In this document: positions 17,924-27,226 of the stretch, one piece after another
Layout of the letters: every line of letters begins with the position of its first letter
Position numbering within the stretch: position 1 is the stretch's first letter
From: Streptomyces dengpaensis
GTDB taxonomy: Bacteria; Actinomycetota; Actinomycetes; Streptomycetales; Streptomycetaceae
Direction: 5' to 3'
Length of the DNA stretch: 64,000 nucleotides
Assembly: GCF_002946835.1 (NCBI RefSeq)
Contig: NZ_CP026652.1
Location: 5,890,001 to 5,954,000 of the forward strand
Made by a program: the position numbers and the translations under genes
The notes under the pieces: generated by a model
The model's input: the letters and a program-made list of their open reading frames with translations, nothing else
Database searches by the model: none
Told to the model about the DNA's origin: nothing

Positions 17924-17958
17924 AGAGGGCGGCACCCTGTGCGGGGGTGCCGCCCTCT
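17924..17958. terminator. Bidirectional terminator between ppdK and VOC gene
   Basis: Perfect 14-bp stem (17924-17937 and 17945-17958), 7-nt loop, followed by TTG. Lies between convergent genes and can serve both. Confidence 0.88.
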
Positions 17959-17972
17959 TGCTGACCGGTGGC

Positions 17973-18407
17973 CTATTCGCCTTCGCCGAGTTCGGCGAAG
18001 AGCGTCAGCTGAGGCGCGCCCGGTGCTTCCAGCCGGGAGTTGAGCGAGTTCCAGGGCGTGCGCGTCGGCTCGGCGATCACCTCGGCGCCGGCGGCGGCCA
18101 GCTTCGCCGTGGTGGCGGTGGAGTCGTCGACCTGGAACGCCACCCGGATGTGCCCGGCCACGCGCCGCCCGACCTCGACGTCGTCGATGAAGGCCGCGTG
18201 GTTCGGGTCGGTCAGCTCCAGCGTGGCCCGCCCGGCGTCGAGGATGGTGACCCGTCCACCGGGTGAGGAGAAAGCCGCCTGCTCGGTCAGGCCGAGCACG
18301 TCGCGGTAGAAGTGCAGTGCCGCGTCGTAGTCGTCCGCCGTGACGACCAGGCGGAGTTCACGGACGGCGGGTTCTGCGGCGGGATCGATGGCGGGTTCGT
18401 CCGACAT
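17973..18407 (-). CDS. VOC family (glyoxalase/bleomycin-resistance fold) protein
   Basis: 144 residues with one vicinal-oxygen-chelate domain: ELRLVVTADDYDAALHFYRDVLGL, RVTILDAGRATLEL, HIRVAFQVDD, and terminal QLTLFAELGE. The ATG at 18407 has AAGGAG at 6 nt. The usual metal ligands are not all obvious, so it may be a binding protein rather than an enzyme. Substrate unknown. Confidence 0.88.
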   Translation of the reverse strand: MSDEPAIDPAAEPAVRELRLVVTADDYDAALHFYRDVLGLTEQAAFSSPGGRVTILDAGRATLELTDPNHAAFIDDVEVGRRVAGHIRVAFQVDDSTATTAKLAAAGAEVIAEPTRTPWNSLNSRLEAPGAPQLTLFAELGEGE

Positions 18408-18496
18408 GCCGGCTCCTTGGAGATCGCGGATACGCACGCGTCAACTCGCCGACGGGCGGGGCGATTCCACGTCTCCGGCCCTTTGCCGTCCACGGG

Positions 18497-18898
18497 TCAG
18501 CGGGCTGCGCGGCGCCGGCGTACCGCGGCCAGCAGTCCGCCCCCGGCGAGGAGAACGGCCACACCGCCGCCCGCGAGGTACGGCGTGGCACCATTGCCGC
18601 CGGTCGCCGCCAGGTCGGCGTCCTCCTGTCCCGCGGCGTCCTCGGCGCTGTCCGTGCCCTCGTCCTCCGCGGGGGTGAAGTCCGCGGGCGGGTTGTCGCA
18701 GCCGATGCCGTCCCGGTCGCGGTCCAGGTGGTCACCGTAGTGCTCGTCACCCTCTTTGATGTTGGCGTACCCGTTCTCGTACGCCTCGGTGCAGTTCTCG
18801 AACGGGTGACTGCCGTCATGAGCCTCGGCGGTGGCCGGCAGGACGGCCAGCGCCAGTGCGGCAACGGCCACGGCGGCAGGCTTGCGGAGCAGGTTCAC
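18497..18898 (-). CDS. Excalibur-domain surface protein with LAXTG sorting signal
   Basis: 133 residues. Sec signal peptide (1-26, ends AEA), then an excalibur calcium-binding domain (FENCTEAYENGY, then HLDRDRDGIGCD, a DxDxDGxxC loop). After an acidic linker come LAATG, a hydrophobic segment and the tail RRRRAAR, a cell-wall sorting signal of the LAXTG type recognised by class E sortases in Streptomyces. Predicted to be covalently attached to peptidoglycan and to bind Ca2+. Confidence 0.88.
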   Translation of the reverse strand: MNLLRKPAAVAVAALALAVLPATAEAHDGSHPFENCTEAYENGYANIKEGDEHYGDHLDRDRDGIGCDNPPADFTPAEDEGTDSAEDAAGQEDADLAATGGNGATPYLAGGGVAVLLAGGGLLAAVRRRRAAR

Positions 18899-19230
18899 GG
18901 GGACCCCAAGGATTTGTGACGATATCCGTACGCGTGATCACAGTGAGGCGATCAGCCGGATTTGAGGTGACGAAGGTATTGGGGGGTCGCTGGTGCCGCG
19001 GCGGATTGACGGACCCGTGATGCGAACGTGACGTGACTGGACGGTAGCTCTCCGCTCATGTCTCCATGTTCTGTAAACCGCGCCTCGTCGACCCGCCGTT
19101 CAGACGGTGGAGGCCGATGCGCAGAGGAGACGTTGAGGTGTTTGGCCGGGCAGTTCGGTTGCATCCGTGCCGAACCGCTTCCGGGCCCGCTTGGGGCGGG
19201 GCCGGAAGCGGTCCGCGGCCTACGGGTGGA
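18899..19230 (-). other. Intergenic region between excalibur and PhoX genes (332 bp)
   Basis: Both flanking genes are on the minus strand. The part near 18899 must hold the excalibur promoter, but I see no convincing hexamers. The part near 19200 holds the terminator listed separately. No coding frame with Streptomyces codon bias is evident. Confidence 0.5.
19174..19212 (-). terminator. Terminator of the PhoX-family gene
   Basis: 17-bp stem with one G-G mismatch (arms 19174-19190 and 19196-19212), 5-nt loop, starting 19 bp after the stop codon. Confidence 0.85.
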
Positions 19231-20391
19231 CTATGACCGGAACGGCCCGGTCACCTCGTACGTGATCCCGCCCGACGAACTCCCGCTCGTCCCCCGCTGG
19301 CTGGAGAAGTACAGCCGGGTGCCGTCCGGGGAGAAGGCCGGGCCGGTGATCTCCGACCCCGACTGCCCGTCGATGCGCAGGAACGGGGCGATCACGTCGT
19401 CCGGGGTGATGACGCAGATCTCCATGTTGCCGCCGTCCTCCGCGACGAACAGGTCGCCGGAGGAGGAACCGGTGATGTTGTCGACGCCGGTGAGCGGGGC
19501 GGTGCCGGAGGTGACGAGGGAGTCGTCGTACGCCAACTCGTACGTGTTGTTGGTCAGGTTGAGCTGCCAGACGCGGTTGTCGCCCTTCGTGGTGAACCAG
19601 ACCGTGTCGTCGGCGTAGTGGCAGCCCTCGCCGCCGTTGAAGGACTTCGACCCTGAGACCTGGGTGCGGGTGCTGGTGGGGGAGCCGTCCGGGTCGGGCA
19701 CGTTCGCCCAGGTGAAGGAACCGGATGTGGCGGTGCCGGCGACCATGACCTGGAGGGTGCCGGAGGAGAGGCTGCCCCAAGTCGTGGGCACGAAGCGGTA
19801 GAAGCGGCCGTTCGTCTCGTCCTCAGTCAGGTAGACCACCTTGCGGACGGGGTCGGCGGCCGCCGCCTCGTGCTTGAAGCGGCCCATCGCCGGCCGCTGC
19901 ACGGCCGCGTTCACGCCCCAGGGGTCGGTCTCGTAGACGTAACCGAGGGACACCTCCTCGCAGGACAGCCAGGTGTTCCACGGGGTCTTGCCGCCCGCGC
20001 AGTTCTGGCGGGTGCCGGAGAGGATGCGGTACGCCGACGTGACCGTGCCGCTCGACGAGAACTTGACCGCGCTCACGCCGCCCGAGGGGTTGATCTCCGA
20101 GTTGGAGACGTAGATCCAGCCGCTGCCGTCGGCGTAACAGGCGCCCCCGTCCGGGGCGTTGTGCCAGGTGTACGACGTGCCGGGGACCGTCTGGCCGGAA
20201 CGGGCGATCACCCGGCTGGTGAAGCCGCTGGGAAGTCTGATGCCGTTGGCGTTCGGTGAGCCGAGCGCTCCGTACGGGCCCGTGCCGGGCTGCGCGGGCG
20301 CGGCGTACGCGGCTCCGCGCCACAGGGTTCCGCCGAACACGGCGGAGGTTCCGCCGAGGACGGCCGCACGCAGGACAGTACGACGTTCCAC
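19231..20391 (-). CDS. PhoX/DUF839 family Tat-exported protein
   Basis: 386 residues. Twin-arginine signal (MERRTVLRAAVLGG, cleaved near AYA at ~30). The body is the PhoX-like beta-propeller (DUF839): GYVYETDPWGVNAAVQRPAMGRFKHEAAAADP, VYLTEDETNGRFYRF, FNGGEGCHYADDTVWFTTKGD, DNITGSSSGDLFVAEDGGN, GPAFSPDGTRLYFSSQRG. The family includes Ca/Fe-dependent alkaline phosphatases; whether all metal ligands are present was not verified. Probably periplasmic/extracellular phosphate scavenging. Confidence 0.88.
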   Translation of the reverse strand: MERRTVLRAAVLGGTSAVFGGTLWRGAAYAAPAQPGTGPYGALGSPNANGIRLPSGFTSRVIARSGQTVPGTSYTWHNAPDGGACYADGSGWIYVSNSEINPSGGVSAVKFSSSGTVTSAYRILSGTRQNCAGGKTPWNTWLSCEEVSLGYVYETDPWGVNAAVQRPAMGRFKHEAAAADPVRKVVYLTEDETNGRFYRFVPTTWGSLSSGTLQVMVAGTATSGSFTWANVPDPDGSPTSTRTQVSGSKSFNGGEGCHYADDTVWFTTKGDNRVWQLNLTNNTYELAYDDSLVTSGTAPLTGVDNITGSSSGDLFVAEDGGNMEICVITPDDVIAPFLRIDGQSGSEITGPAFSPDGTRLYFSSQRGTSGSSSGGITYEVTGPFRS

Positions 20392-20592
20392 TCTCGCTCC
20401 AAGGGGAAAGTGACCACCCCGCCGCCGGTCGGCGACGGGGCCGTACGGTGAGGGACCTTATGGGCGCGGGGTTACCGTGCTCGGGGACAGCGGGTTGACG
20501 GGTCGTGGACAGGGTGTGAGCACGGCGTACGCGTCGCACGCCGGACAGGCCCTAGGGTGAGACCCTGCCCGCGATCGGAAGGAGCGCCCGCC

Positions 20593-21519
20593 ATGGCCGG
20601 CTGGGACATCAGCGCCATCCCCGACCAGACCGGACGCGTTGCCGTCGTCACCGGGGCCAACAGCGGCCTGGGTTACGTCACGGCGCGGGAGCTGGCGCGC
20701 AAGGGCGCCCGGGTCGTGGTCGCGTGCCGGAGTGAGGTGCGGGGGAGTGAGGCGACGGACCGGATCGTGGCCGAAGTGCCGGGCGTCACGGCCGAGTTCC
20801 GGCGGCTCGACCTCGCGGACCTGGCATCCGTACGGGGCTTCGCGGAGGCGTTCCCGTACGACCGTCTCGACCTGCTCGTCAACAACGCCGGGGTGATGGC
20901 ACCGCCGTACGGGACGACGGCGGACGGCTTCGAGACGCAGTTCGGGGTCAACCACCTGGGCCACTTCGCCCTCACCGGACTGCTGCTGCCCGCGCTGCTC
21001 GCCTCGCCCGGTGCGCGGGTCGTGACCGTGTCCAGCATGATGCACGCCCTGGCCAACATCGACATCGACGACCTCAACAGTGAGCACCGTTACCGGCGTT
21101 GGATCGCCTACGCCCGCTCCAAGACCGCCAACCTGCTCTTCACCCACGAACTGGCGCGACGGCTGGCGGCCACCGGAGCGGATGTGCTCGCGGCCACGGC
21201 CCACCCGGGCTACGCCGCGACCAACCTCCAGACCGCGGGCCCGCGCGCGGAGGGCCGCCGGGGTGCCGAGCGCCTGATGGAACTCACCAACCGGGTCTTC
21301 GCCCAGTCGGCGGAGTCGGGCGCGCTGCCCACGCTGTACGCGGCCACCGCCCCCGACGTGCACCCCGACTCTTTCTTCGGCCCGTCCTTCGCGATGTGGC
21401 GAGGCGCGCCCGCCCCTTCCTGGCGGGCACCGTGGACACGCGACGACGCGGTCTCCCGGCGGCTGTGGGAAGCGTCCGAACGGCTGACCGGAGCGAAGTC
21501 CGACGCTCTCCAGGCTTAG
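20593..21519 (+). CDS. Short-chain dehydrogenase/reductase (retinol-dehydrogenase-like)
   Basis: 308 residues. Classical SDR motifs: TGANSGLG cofactor loop, DLADLASVR for NAD(P) adenine, NNAG, VSSMMH with the catalytic Ser, and YARSK with catalytic Tyr and Lys. C-terminal extension as in retinol-dehydrogenase-like SDRs (HPGYAATNLQ). ATG at 20593 with GGAAGGAG upstream, divergent from the PhoX gene. Substrate unknown. Confidence 0.93.
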   Translation: MAGWDISAIPDQTGRVAVVTGANSGLGYVTARELARKGARVVVACRSEVRGSEATDRIVAEVPGVTAEFRRLDLADLASVRGFAEAFPYDRLDLLVNNAGVMAPPYGTTADGFETQFGVNHLGHFALTGLLLPALLASPGARVVTVSSMMHALANIDIDDLNSEHRYRRWIAYARSKTANLLFTHELARRLAATGADVLAATAHPGYAATNLQTAGPRAEGRRGAERLMELTNRVFAQSAESGALPTLYAATAPDVHPDSFFGPSFAMWRGAPAPSWRAPWTRDDAVSRRLWEASERLTGAKSDALQA

Positions 21520-21555
21520 AGCCTGTGTCCTGTCCCGGCCGGTCGGTTCCGGCCC

Positions 21556-21584
21556 ATGGGGGGGCACTGCTGGTGCCCCCCCAT
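21556..21584 (+). terminator. Strong GC hairpin after SDR gene
   Basis: Perfect 12-bp stem ATGGGGGGGCAC/GTGCCCCCCCAT, 5-nt loop TGCTG, 36 bp after the stop. No T-run follows, as is common for Streptomyces terminators. Confidence 0.75.
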
Positions 21585-21732
21585 AAGCAGCCTCTCCCAC
21601 GAGTGCGATGCGCGTGCACAGACTGGGTGCTGCCACGCGAGTCCACAGGCCGAGTGGCGGCAGGGGGAGGTTGCAGGCCGCGGCTGAAGCGTCTCGCCGG
21701 ACCAGGCGGACAAGCCCGACCAGGCGAACGAG

Positions 21733-22050
21733 ATGGACCCGGTCGCCAAGGCGTTCATCGACGCGTGGAACGACCGCGACGCGGACGCGCTCACCGAGGT
21801 CTTCACCGAGGACGGCGTGCTCATCGACGCCGACCGACGGTTCGAGGGGCACGAGGAGATCCGCAGCGGCCTCGCCGAACCCGAGGTCACCGGCTACTCC
21901 GTCGAGGTACTCGAGATCGGCGAGCGGCGAGCCGACGGGCAGCGGCTGCTGGTGGAGGTCAAGCCGAACGGTGGTGAGGGCTTCCGGGCGACTTTCGACT
22001 TCACGATCGAAGACGGACGGGTCCCGAAGGCGGACTTCCAGTTCGCCTGA
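21733..22050 (+). CDS. NTF2-like (SnoaL-type) small protein
   Basis: 105 residues with the cone-shaped NTF2-like fold pattern: AKAFIDAWNDRDADALTEVFTEDG, EGHEEIRSGL, and FDFTIEDGRV near the C-terminus. Such proteins are isomerases, hydratases or simple ligand binders. No polyketide or other pathway neighbours, so role unknown. ATG without a clear ribosome site. Confidence 0.8.
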   Translation: MDPVAKAFIDAWNDRDADALTEVFTEDGVLIDADRRFEGHEEIRSGLAEPEVTGYSVEVLEIGERRADGQRLLVEVKPNGGEGFRATFDFTIEDGRVPKADFQFA

Positions 22051-22112
22051 CGGTCGTACGGGCAGCTCGCCTGACGGTCGAGCGGAAGGACGGTTCGCCT
22101 GGCGGTCGTACG
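22041..22112. repeat. Three spaced copies of GTTCGCCTGACGGTCG after the NTF2-like gene
   Basis: Units begin at 22041, 22065 and 22093 (spacing 24 and 28 bp). The stop codon of the NTF2-like gene lies inside the first unit. Confidence 0.75.
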
Positions 22113-22301
22113 TATCGGCGGCTCGGGGAGGTGCGCGGTCTTGCGTGCTTCCCCGATGCGGGCCGGTACGCGTGGGCGCCGCGGGAACAACATGGTGGCG
22201 ACAACTGATATCGACCTGCCCGGGTCTTCCTCCGTAGGGTGACAGCCGAAGCTCGTTGCTCACCGCTCGTCGATTCCCTTTGCGCCCCCACAGAGGACCG
22301 G

Positions 22302-24227
22302 ATGCCGACCGTCAGACCCAGACTTGTCCAGTACCTGACAGCAACAGCCACCCTGCTGACGCTGTTGACCACGGCGCCCACCGCGGTCGCCGCCCCCCCG
22401 GAGCCTGCCGCCTCCGCCACCCAGGTCACGCCCTCGGCGGCCGACACCTGGCATGCCCCGTTATCCACCCGCGGCCGGTACATCGTCGATGCCGACGGGC
22501 ACCGGTTCCGCCTGAAGTCGGCCAACTGGGACGGCGCGCAGGGGTCGTGGACGGGAAGCGGCAGCACCGCCGACCCGGCCAACCACCACGCCGGCCAGAA
22601 CGCCCACGACATACCCCTCGGCCTGGACCGCGCCCCGCTGCCCCAACTGCTCGCCGACTTCCACGCCCTCGGCATCAACAGCATCCGGCTGCCGTTCTCC
22701 AACGAGATGATCCGCGCGTCAACTCCCGTGCCGGACACGGCCGTCGCGGCCAACCCTCAGCTGCGTGGCAAGACCCCGCTGCAGATCTTCGACGCCGTCG
22801 TGACCGCCCTCACCCAGGACGGGTTCGCGGTCATCCTCAACAACCACACCAACACGTCCCGTTGGTGCTGCGGCATCGACGGCAACGAACGGTGGAACAG
22901 CAGCCAGTCCACCCAGCAGTGGGCCGACGACTGGGTCTTCATGGCCCGCCGCTACGCCGCCAACTCCCGTGTCGTAGGAGCGGATCTCTACAACGAGGTA
23001 CGCCGCGACATACTGGACGACCCCAACTGGGGCCTGGGTGACAACCACGACTGGTACGCCGCGGCCCGACTCGCCGCGGACCGCATCCTCATCGAGGCCA
23101 ACCCCAACCTCCTCATCATCATCGAGGGCATCAACTGGACCGGCCTGCCCGTCGACGGGCTGCCGCACGACCGCCCCACCCTCACGCCGGCGCGCACGCT
23201 CTCGCACACCCTCGTGAACGCCCACAAGCTGGTCTACTCTGCCCACTTCTACGGCTACACCGGCCCCCGGCACAGTGGCGCCACCGGAATCGGCGAGACG
23301 CACGACCCCCGTTACCAGGACCTGTCCCGCGACCAGCTCCGCCAAGTCCTCCACGACCAGGCCTTCTTCGTCACCACGGAAGGGCAGCACTACACCGCAC
23401 CCCTGTGGATCAGTGAGTTCGGCATCGGATCCGGTGAAACGGGCGCGGCCGCCCGCACCTGGTTCGGCAACATCACCGACTACTTCGCCGACCAGGACGC
23501 GGACTTCGCCTACTGGCCGCTGGTCGGCTGGGAGGGCCACGACGACTGGGCCCTACTGCGCTACGACACCGCGGGGCGACGGTACGGCATCCTCGATCAG
23601 GGCGACTGGCGTGGCACCGCCTGGAATCACCTCATGACCTCGCCGACCCGCACCGGGGACATTTCGCCGGTGGCTGCCTGGCGCATGCTCACCACCGACC
23701 ACGGCGACGACGTGCGCTCCCTGCGGGTGCGGGCCCAGGGCGACTGGAATCCGGGGTCGTCCAAGGCCGCCTGCCCCGATGGCCTGCGGCTGATCGGCCT
23801 CAGCCACACCGGCGGCCGAGGTCTGTGCACCGACACGACGAGCGGCGGCGACCTGCGCGCGGCAGGCGACGCTCAGACGGTCGTCACCGACGAACGCCAC
23901 GTTCCCGCGGGCGGCGACTGGGCCGGCGGCCACACCAAACTCCAGTGCCCCGCCGGGCAGTTCCTCATCGGCTACAGCCGCCGCGGCGACCGTGTGTCGG
24001 CGGCCCTGTGCGCGCCCGCCCGCACCGCGTTGGGGCTCACCGGACGAACCGTCTGGTTCGACCGCTCCGACAACCGCCCCAGCACGGGTGACGGCGGCGA
24101 CTTCGCCCACGGACGCTACAAGGGCCAATGCGCGGCCGACGAGTACGCCGCAGGCATCGCCTTCACCACCCGTCTGGGCAGCACCCCTGGCCCCGCGGCG
24201 CTGTTGTGCAGCCCGCTTCGCACCTGA
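22302..24227 (+). CDS. Secreted GH5 cellulase with three C-terminal Cys-pair modules
   Basis: 641 residues. Signal peptide 1-31 (ends AVAA). GH5 catalytic domain ~50-450: acid/base E232 in DLYNEVR, nucleophile E372 in LWISEFGIG, plus NNHTNTSRWCC, NLLIIIEG and SAHFYGY. Then three related ~50-residue segments (starting ~480, 542, 596) of the form GDW/F-x-G-x-x-K-x-x-CP-x-G-x-x-L/A-x-G followed by a terminal LC, a possible binding region I cannot name. Codon 54 is TTA (22461-22463), predicting bldA control. ATG at 22302 with AGAGGA; upstream GTG 22239 has no signal-peptide sense. Endo-beta-1,4-glucanase is the likely activity. Confidence 0.9.
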   Translation: MPTVRPRLVQYLTATATLLTLLTTAPTAVAAPPEPAASATQVTPSAADTWHAPLSTRGRYIVDADGHRFRLKSANWDGAQGSWTGSGSTADPANHHAGQNAHDIPLGLDRAPLPQLLADFHALGINSIRLPFSNEMIRASTPVPDTAVAANPQLRGKTPLQIFDAVVTALTQDGFAVILNNHTNTSRWCCGIDGNERWNSSQSTQQWADDWVFMARRYAANSRVVGADLYNEVRRDILDDPNWGLGDNHDWYAAARLAADRILIEANPNLLIIIEGINWTGLPVDGLPHDRPTLTPARTLSHTLVNAHKLVYSAHFYGYTGPRHSGATGIGETHDPRYQDLSRDQLRQVLHDQAFFVTTEGQHYTAPLWISEFGIGSGETGAAARTWFGNITDYFADQDADFAYWPLVGWEGHDDWALLRYDTAGRRYGILDQGDWRGTAWNHLMTSPTRTGDISPVAAWRMLTTDHGDDVRSLRVRAQGDWNPGSSKAACPDGLRLIGLSHTGGRGLCTDTTSGGDLRAAGDAQTVVTDERHVPAGGDWAGGHTKLQCPAGQFLIGYSRRGDRVSAALCAPARTALGLTGRTVWFDRSDNRPSTGDGGDFAHGRYKGQCAADEYAAGIAFTTRLGSTPGPAALLCSPLRT

Positions 24228-24251
24228 ACACGCAGCCCTGAGCCAACGGCC

Positions 24252-24602
24252 CTAGTGCACCCGCACCTCGTACGTCGCCACCCGTACGGTCTCGTCGTCC
24301 AGGCACTGCCCGGAGATCAGGTCGAAGCGCTGCTTCAGCAGCGGGGAGGCGACGTACGGGCGGCCCTGGTGGGTGCCGGTCAGGCCGCGGGAGAGGACCG
24401 CCGCTCCGCTGAACGGGTCGCGGTTGTCGATGGCGTACAGGCGGTTCGTGCGGTCGCGGAAGAGGGCTGCCTGCCGGCCGTCGGGGAGCAGTGCCGCCAC
24501 TCCGCGGCCCGGCATGAGGGTGGTCAGCTCGCAGACGGTGAACCAGGCGTCGCGCGAGCGCAGTTGCACCTTCAGGCCGGTCGTCTCGGGGGCCAGGGTC
24601 AT
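24252..24602 (-). CDS. nirD: Nitrite reductase (NADH) small subunit
   Basis: 116 residues, a Rieske-like ferredoxin fold without the cluster cysteines/histidines, as in other NirD proteins (WFTVCELTTLMPGRGVAALLPDGRQAALFRD, VASPLLKQRFDLISGQCLDD). Its ATG overlaps the nirB stop (ATGA), so translation is coupled. Stabilises or modulates the NirB enzyme. Confidence 0.95.
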   Translation of the reverse strand: MTLAPETTGLKVQLRSRDAWFTVCELTTLMPGRGVAALLPDGRQAALFRDRTNRLYAIDNRDPFSGAAVLSRGLTGTHQGRPYVASPLLKQRFDLISGQCLDDETVRVATYEVRVH

Positions 24603-27226
24603 CGCGGGGAGCTTCCTTCCAGGGGACGGTGGCCGATGGTCAGCAGCGGCAGATCGGGCTTGATCTGGTCGCGTTCGGGGACGAAGCCGACGACCGGGTC
24701 GGGGGTGTCGGGCGCGTTGACGAAGGACACGAACCGGGCCAGTTTCTCGGGGTCGTTGATGGTCTCGGCCCATTCGTCGCGGTAGTTCGCCACGTGCGCC
24801 GCCATCAGTGACTCCAGCTCCTCGCAGATGCCGAGCGAGTCGTCCACCACCACGTCGCGCACGTGGTCCAGGCCGCCCGGGATCCGCTCCAGCCACGTCG
24901 ACGTGCGCTCCAGGCGGTCCGCCGTACGGATGTAGAACATCAGGAAGCGGTCGATCAGACGGATGAGCTCCGCATCGGTCAAGTCCTGGGCCAGCAGGTC
25001 CGCGTGGCGCGGGGTCGCGCCGCCGTTGCCGCCGACGTACAGGTTCCAGCCGTTGGCGGTGGCGATCACGCCGAAGTCCTTGGACTGGGCCTCGGCGCAT
25101 TCGCGGGCGCACCCGGAGACCGCCGACTTGAGCTTGTGGGGGGAACGGAGTCCCCGGTAGCGCAGCTCCAGGTCGATGGCCATGCGGACCGAGTCCTGGA
25201 CGCCGTACCGGCACCAGGTCTGGCCGACGCAGGACTTCACCGTGCGCAGGGCCTTGCCGTACGCGTGGCCCGACTCGAAGCCCGCATCCACCAACCTGGT
25301 CCAGATCAGCGGGAGTTGCTCCACCCGCGCGCCGAACATGTCGATGCGCTGGCCGCCCGTGATCTTCGTGTAGAGGCCGAAGTCCCGGGCCACCTCGCCG
25401 ATCACGATCAGCTTCTCGGGGGTGATCTCGCCGCCGGGGATGCGCGGCACGATCGAATAGGAGCCGTTCTTCTGGAGGTTGGCGAGGAAGTGGTCGTTGC
25501 TGTCCTGGAGGGCCGCCTGCTCGCCCTCCAGGACGTAGCCGCTCGCGCCGATCGTCGGGGCCAGCGAGGCGATGATCGAGGCGACCGCCGGCTTGCAGAT
25601 CTCGCAGCCGTCGGCGCCCCGGGCACCCTCGCGGCCGTAGCGGTCCAGCAGCGTCGGGTACGAGGTGATCCGAAGCGCGAAGACGATCTCGTACAGCTCC
25701 TCGCGCGTCTGCGCGAAGCAGCCGCACAGGCCCTTGTCGACCTCGACGCCGCTCGCCTCCAGTTCGGCGGTGACCAACTGGCCCAGCACCTTGACGCAAC
25801 TGCCGCAGCCCGTACCGGCCTTGGTGCATTGCTTCACCTCGGGCACGGTCGTGCAGGAGTGCTCGGTGACCGCGCCGCGGATCGTGCCCTTGGTGACGTT
25901 GTGGCAGGAGCAGATGACCGCCCCGTCCGGCAGGGCGGACGGGCCGAGCTGGGCGGGCGCCCCGGCACCGGCGGGCAGCACCAGCTGCTCCGGCGAGACG
26001 GGCGGTACGGAGCCGGTGAGCGCGCGCAGGGTGCCGTACGTCTCGGCGTCGCCGACCAGGATGCCGCCGAGCAGGGTGCCGTCGCGGCCGATGACCAGCT
26101 TCTTGTACAGGCCCGCGCGCGAGTCCGCGTAGACGACGTCCAGGCAGTCCTCGGTCGTGCCGTGCGCGTCGCCGAAGGACGCCACGTCCACGCCGAGCAG
26201 CTTCAGCTTGGTGGAGAGGTCGGCGCCGGTGAAGGCGGCCTCGTCCGCGGCGATGGTCGCGGCCGCCGTCTCGGCCTGCTCGTAACCGGGCGCCACCAGG
26301 CCGTACACGCGGCCGTCCGCAGCCAGCGCGCACTCGCCGATCGCGAAAACGTGCGGGTCGGCGACCGTGCGGCACTGCTCGTCGACCGTGATGCCGCCGC
26401 GCTCGCCGACCGTCAGGCCGCAGTCGCGGGCGAGCTGGTCGCGGGGGCGGACACCGGCGCTGAACACCACCATGTCCGTGGCGAGTTCGGAACCGTCGGA
26501 CAGCTTCATGCCGGCCACGGAGCCTGCGGCGTCCGTAATGATCTCCTGCGTGCCCGTGCCGGTGTGGACCGTCAGGCCCATGTCCGCGATGGTGCGCAGG
26601 AGCGCCGCGCCACCGCCGTCGTCCACCTGCACCGGCATCAGGCGCGGCGCGAACTCCACGATGTGGGTGCTGAGTCCCAGTCCCTTCAGCGCGCCCGCCG
26701 CTTCGAGTCCGAGCAGGCCGCCGCCGACCACCGCGCCGCTCGTGGCCTTCGTCTTCGCGTACTCCTCGATCGCGAGCAGGTCCTCGATCGTGCGGTAGAC
26801 GAAGCAGCCCTCGGCGTCCTTGCCGGGGACCGGCGGGACGAAGGGGTAGGAGCCGGTGGCGAGGACGAGGGTGTCGTAGGCGACGACCCGTCCCGAGCGG
26901 GCGGTCACCGTGCGGGCCTCGCGGTCGATGGTCTCCGCCGGGTCGCCGATGTGCAGTTCGATCGCGTGCTTCTCGATGAACTCCATGTCGGTCATGGACA
27001 GGTCGTCGGCCGTCCTGCCCGAGAAGTACGAGGTGAGCTGGACCCGGTCGTACGCCGGGCGGGGCTCCTCGCACAGCACGACCACGCGGTGGGTGGTGGT
27101 CAGACCGCGCTCGGCGAGCGCTTCCAGGAAGCGCTGGCCGACCATGCCGTGGCCCACGAGCACGATCGTGTGCGCGGTTCCGTCGGCGGCGTTCGCGTTC
27201 GCCGCCTTCGTCGTGTCCGTGGACAT
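24599..27226 (-). CDS. nirB: Assimilatory nitrite reductase (NADH) large subunit
   Basis: Reduces nitrite to ammonium with NAD(P)H. 875 residues. N-terminal FAD/NAD domain (VLVGHGMVGQRF, VVGGGLLGLEAAGAL), NirB-type middle region, a BFD-like [2Fe-2S] domain (~436-475, CSCHNV and CTKAGTGCGSC), and a C-terminal siroheme/[4Fe-4S] domain with CVGQTWC (~664) and GCAREC (~704). The ATG directly follows the stop of the upstream flavoprotein, with the ribosome site GGAGG inside that gene's end. Central gene of a three-gene operon. Confidence 0.97.
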   Translation of the reverse strand: MSTDTTKAANANAADGTAHTIVLVGHGMVGQRFLEALAERGLTTTHRVVVLCEEPRPAYDRVQLTSYFSGRTADDLSMTDMEFIEKHAIELHIGDPAETIDREARTVTARSGRVVAYDTLVLATGSYPFVPPVPGKDAEGCFVYRTIEDLLAIEEYAKTKATSGAVVGGGLLGLEAAGALKGLGLSTHIVEFAPRLMPVQVDDGGGAALLRTIADMGLTVHTGTGTQEIITDAAGSVAGMKLSDGSELATDMVVFSAGVRPRDQLARDCGLTVGERGGITVDEQCRTVADPHVFAIGECALAADGRVYGLVAPGYEQAETAAATIAADEAAFTGADLSTKLKLLGVDVASFGDAHGTTEDCLDVVYADSRAGLYKKLVIGRDGTLLGGILVGDAETYGTLRALTGSVPPVSPEQLVLPAGAGAPAQLGPSALPDGAVICSCHNVTKGTIRGAVTEHSCTTVPEVKQCTKAGTGCGSCVKVLGQLVTAELEASGVEVDKGLCGCFAQTREELYEIVFALRITSYPTLLDRYGREGARGADGCEICKPAVASIIASLAPTIGASGYVLEGEQAALQDSNDHFLANLQKNGSYSIVPRIPGGEITPEKLIVIGEVARDFGLYTKITGGQRIDMFGARVEQLPLIWTRLVDAGFESGHAYGKALRTVKSCVGQTWCRYGVQDSVRMAIDLELRYRGLRSPHKLKSAVSGCARECAEAQSKDFGVIATANGWNLYVGGNGGATPRHADLLAQDLTDAELIRLIDRFLMFYIRTADRLERTSTWLERIPGGLDHVRDVVVDDSLGICEELESLMAAHVANYRDEWAETINDPEKLARFVSFVNAPDTPDPVVGFVPERDQIKPDLPLLTIGHRPLEGSSPR

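Noticed and set aside
21284..21732. Small frames in the SDR-NTF2 gap as a possible IS remnant
   Set aside because: No transposase motif or terminal repeats; the only structure is the 12-bp hairpin, which is explained as a terminator.
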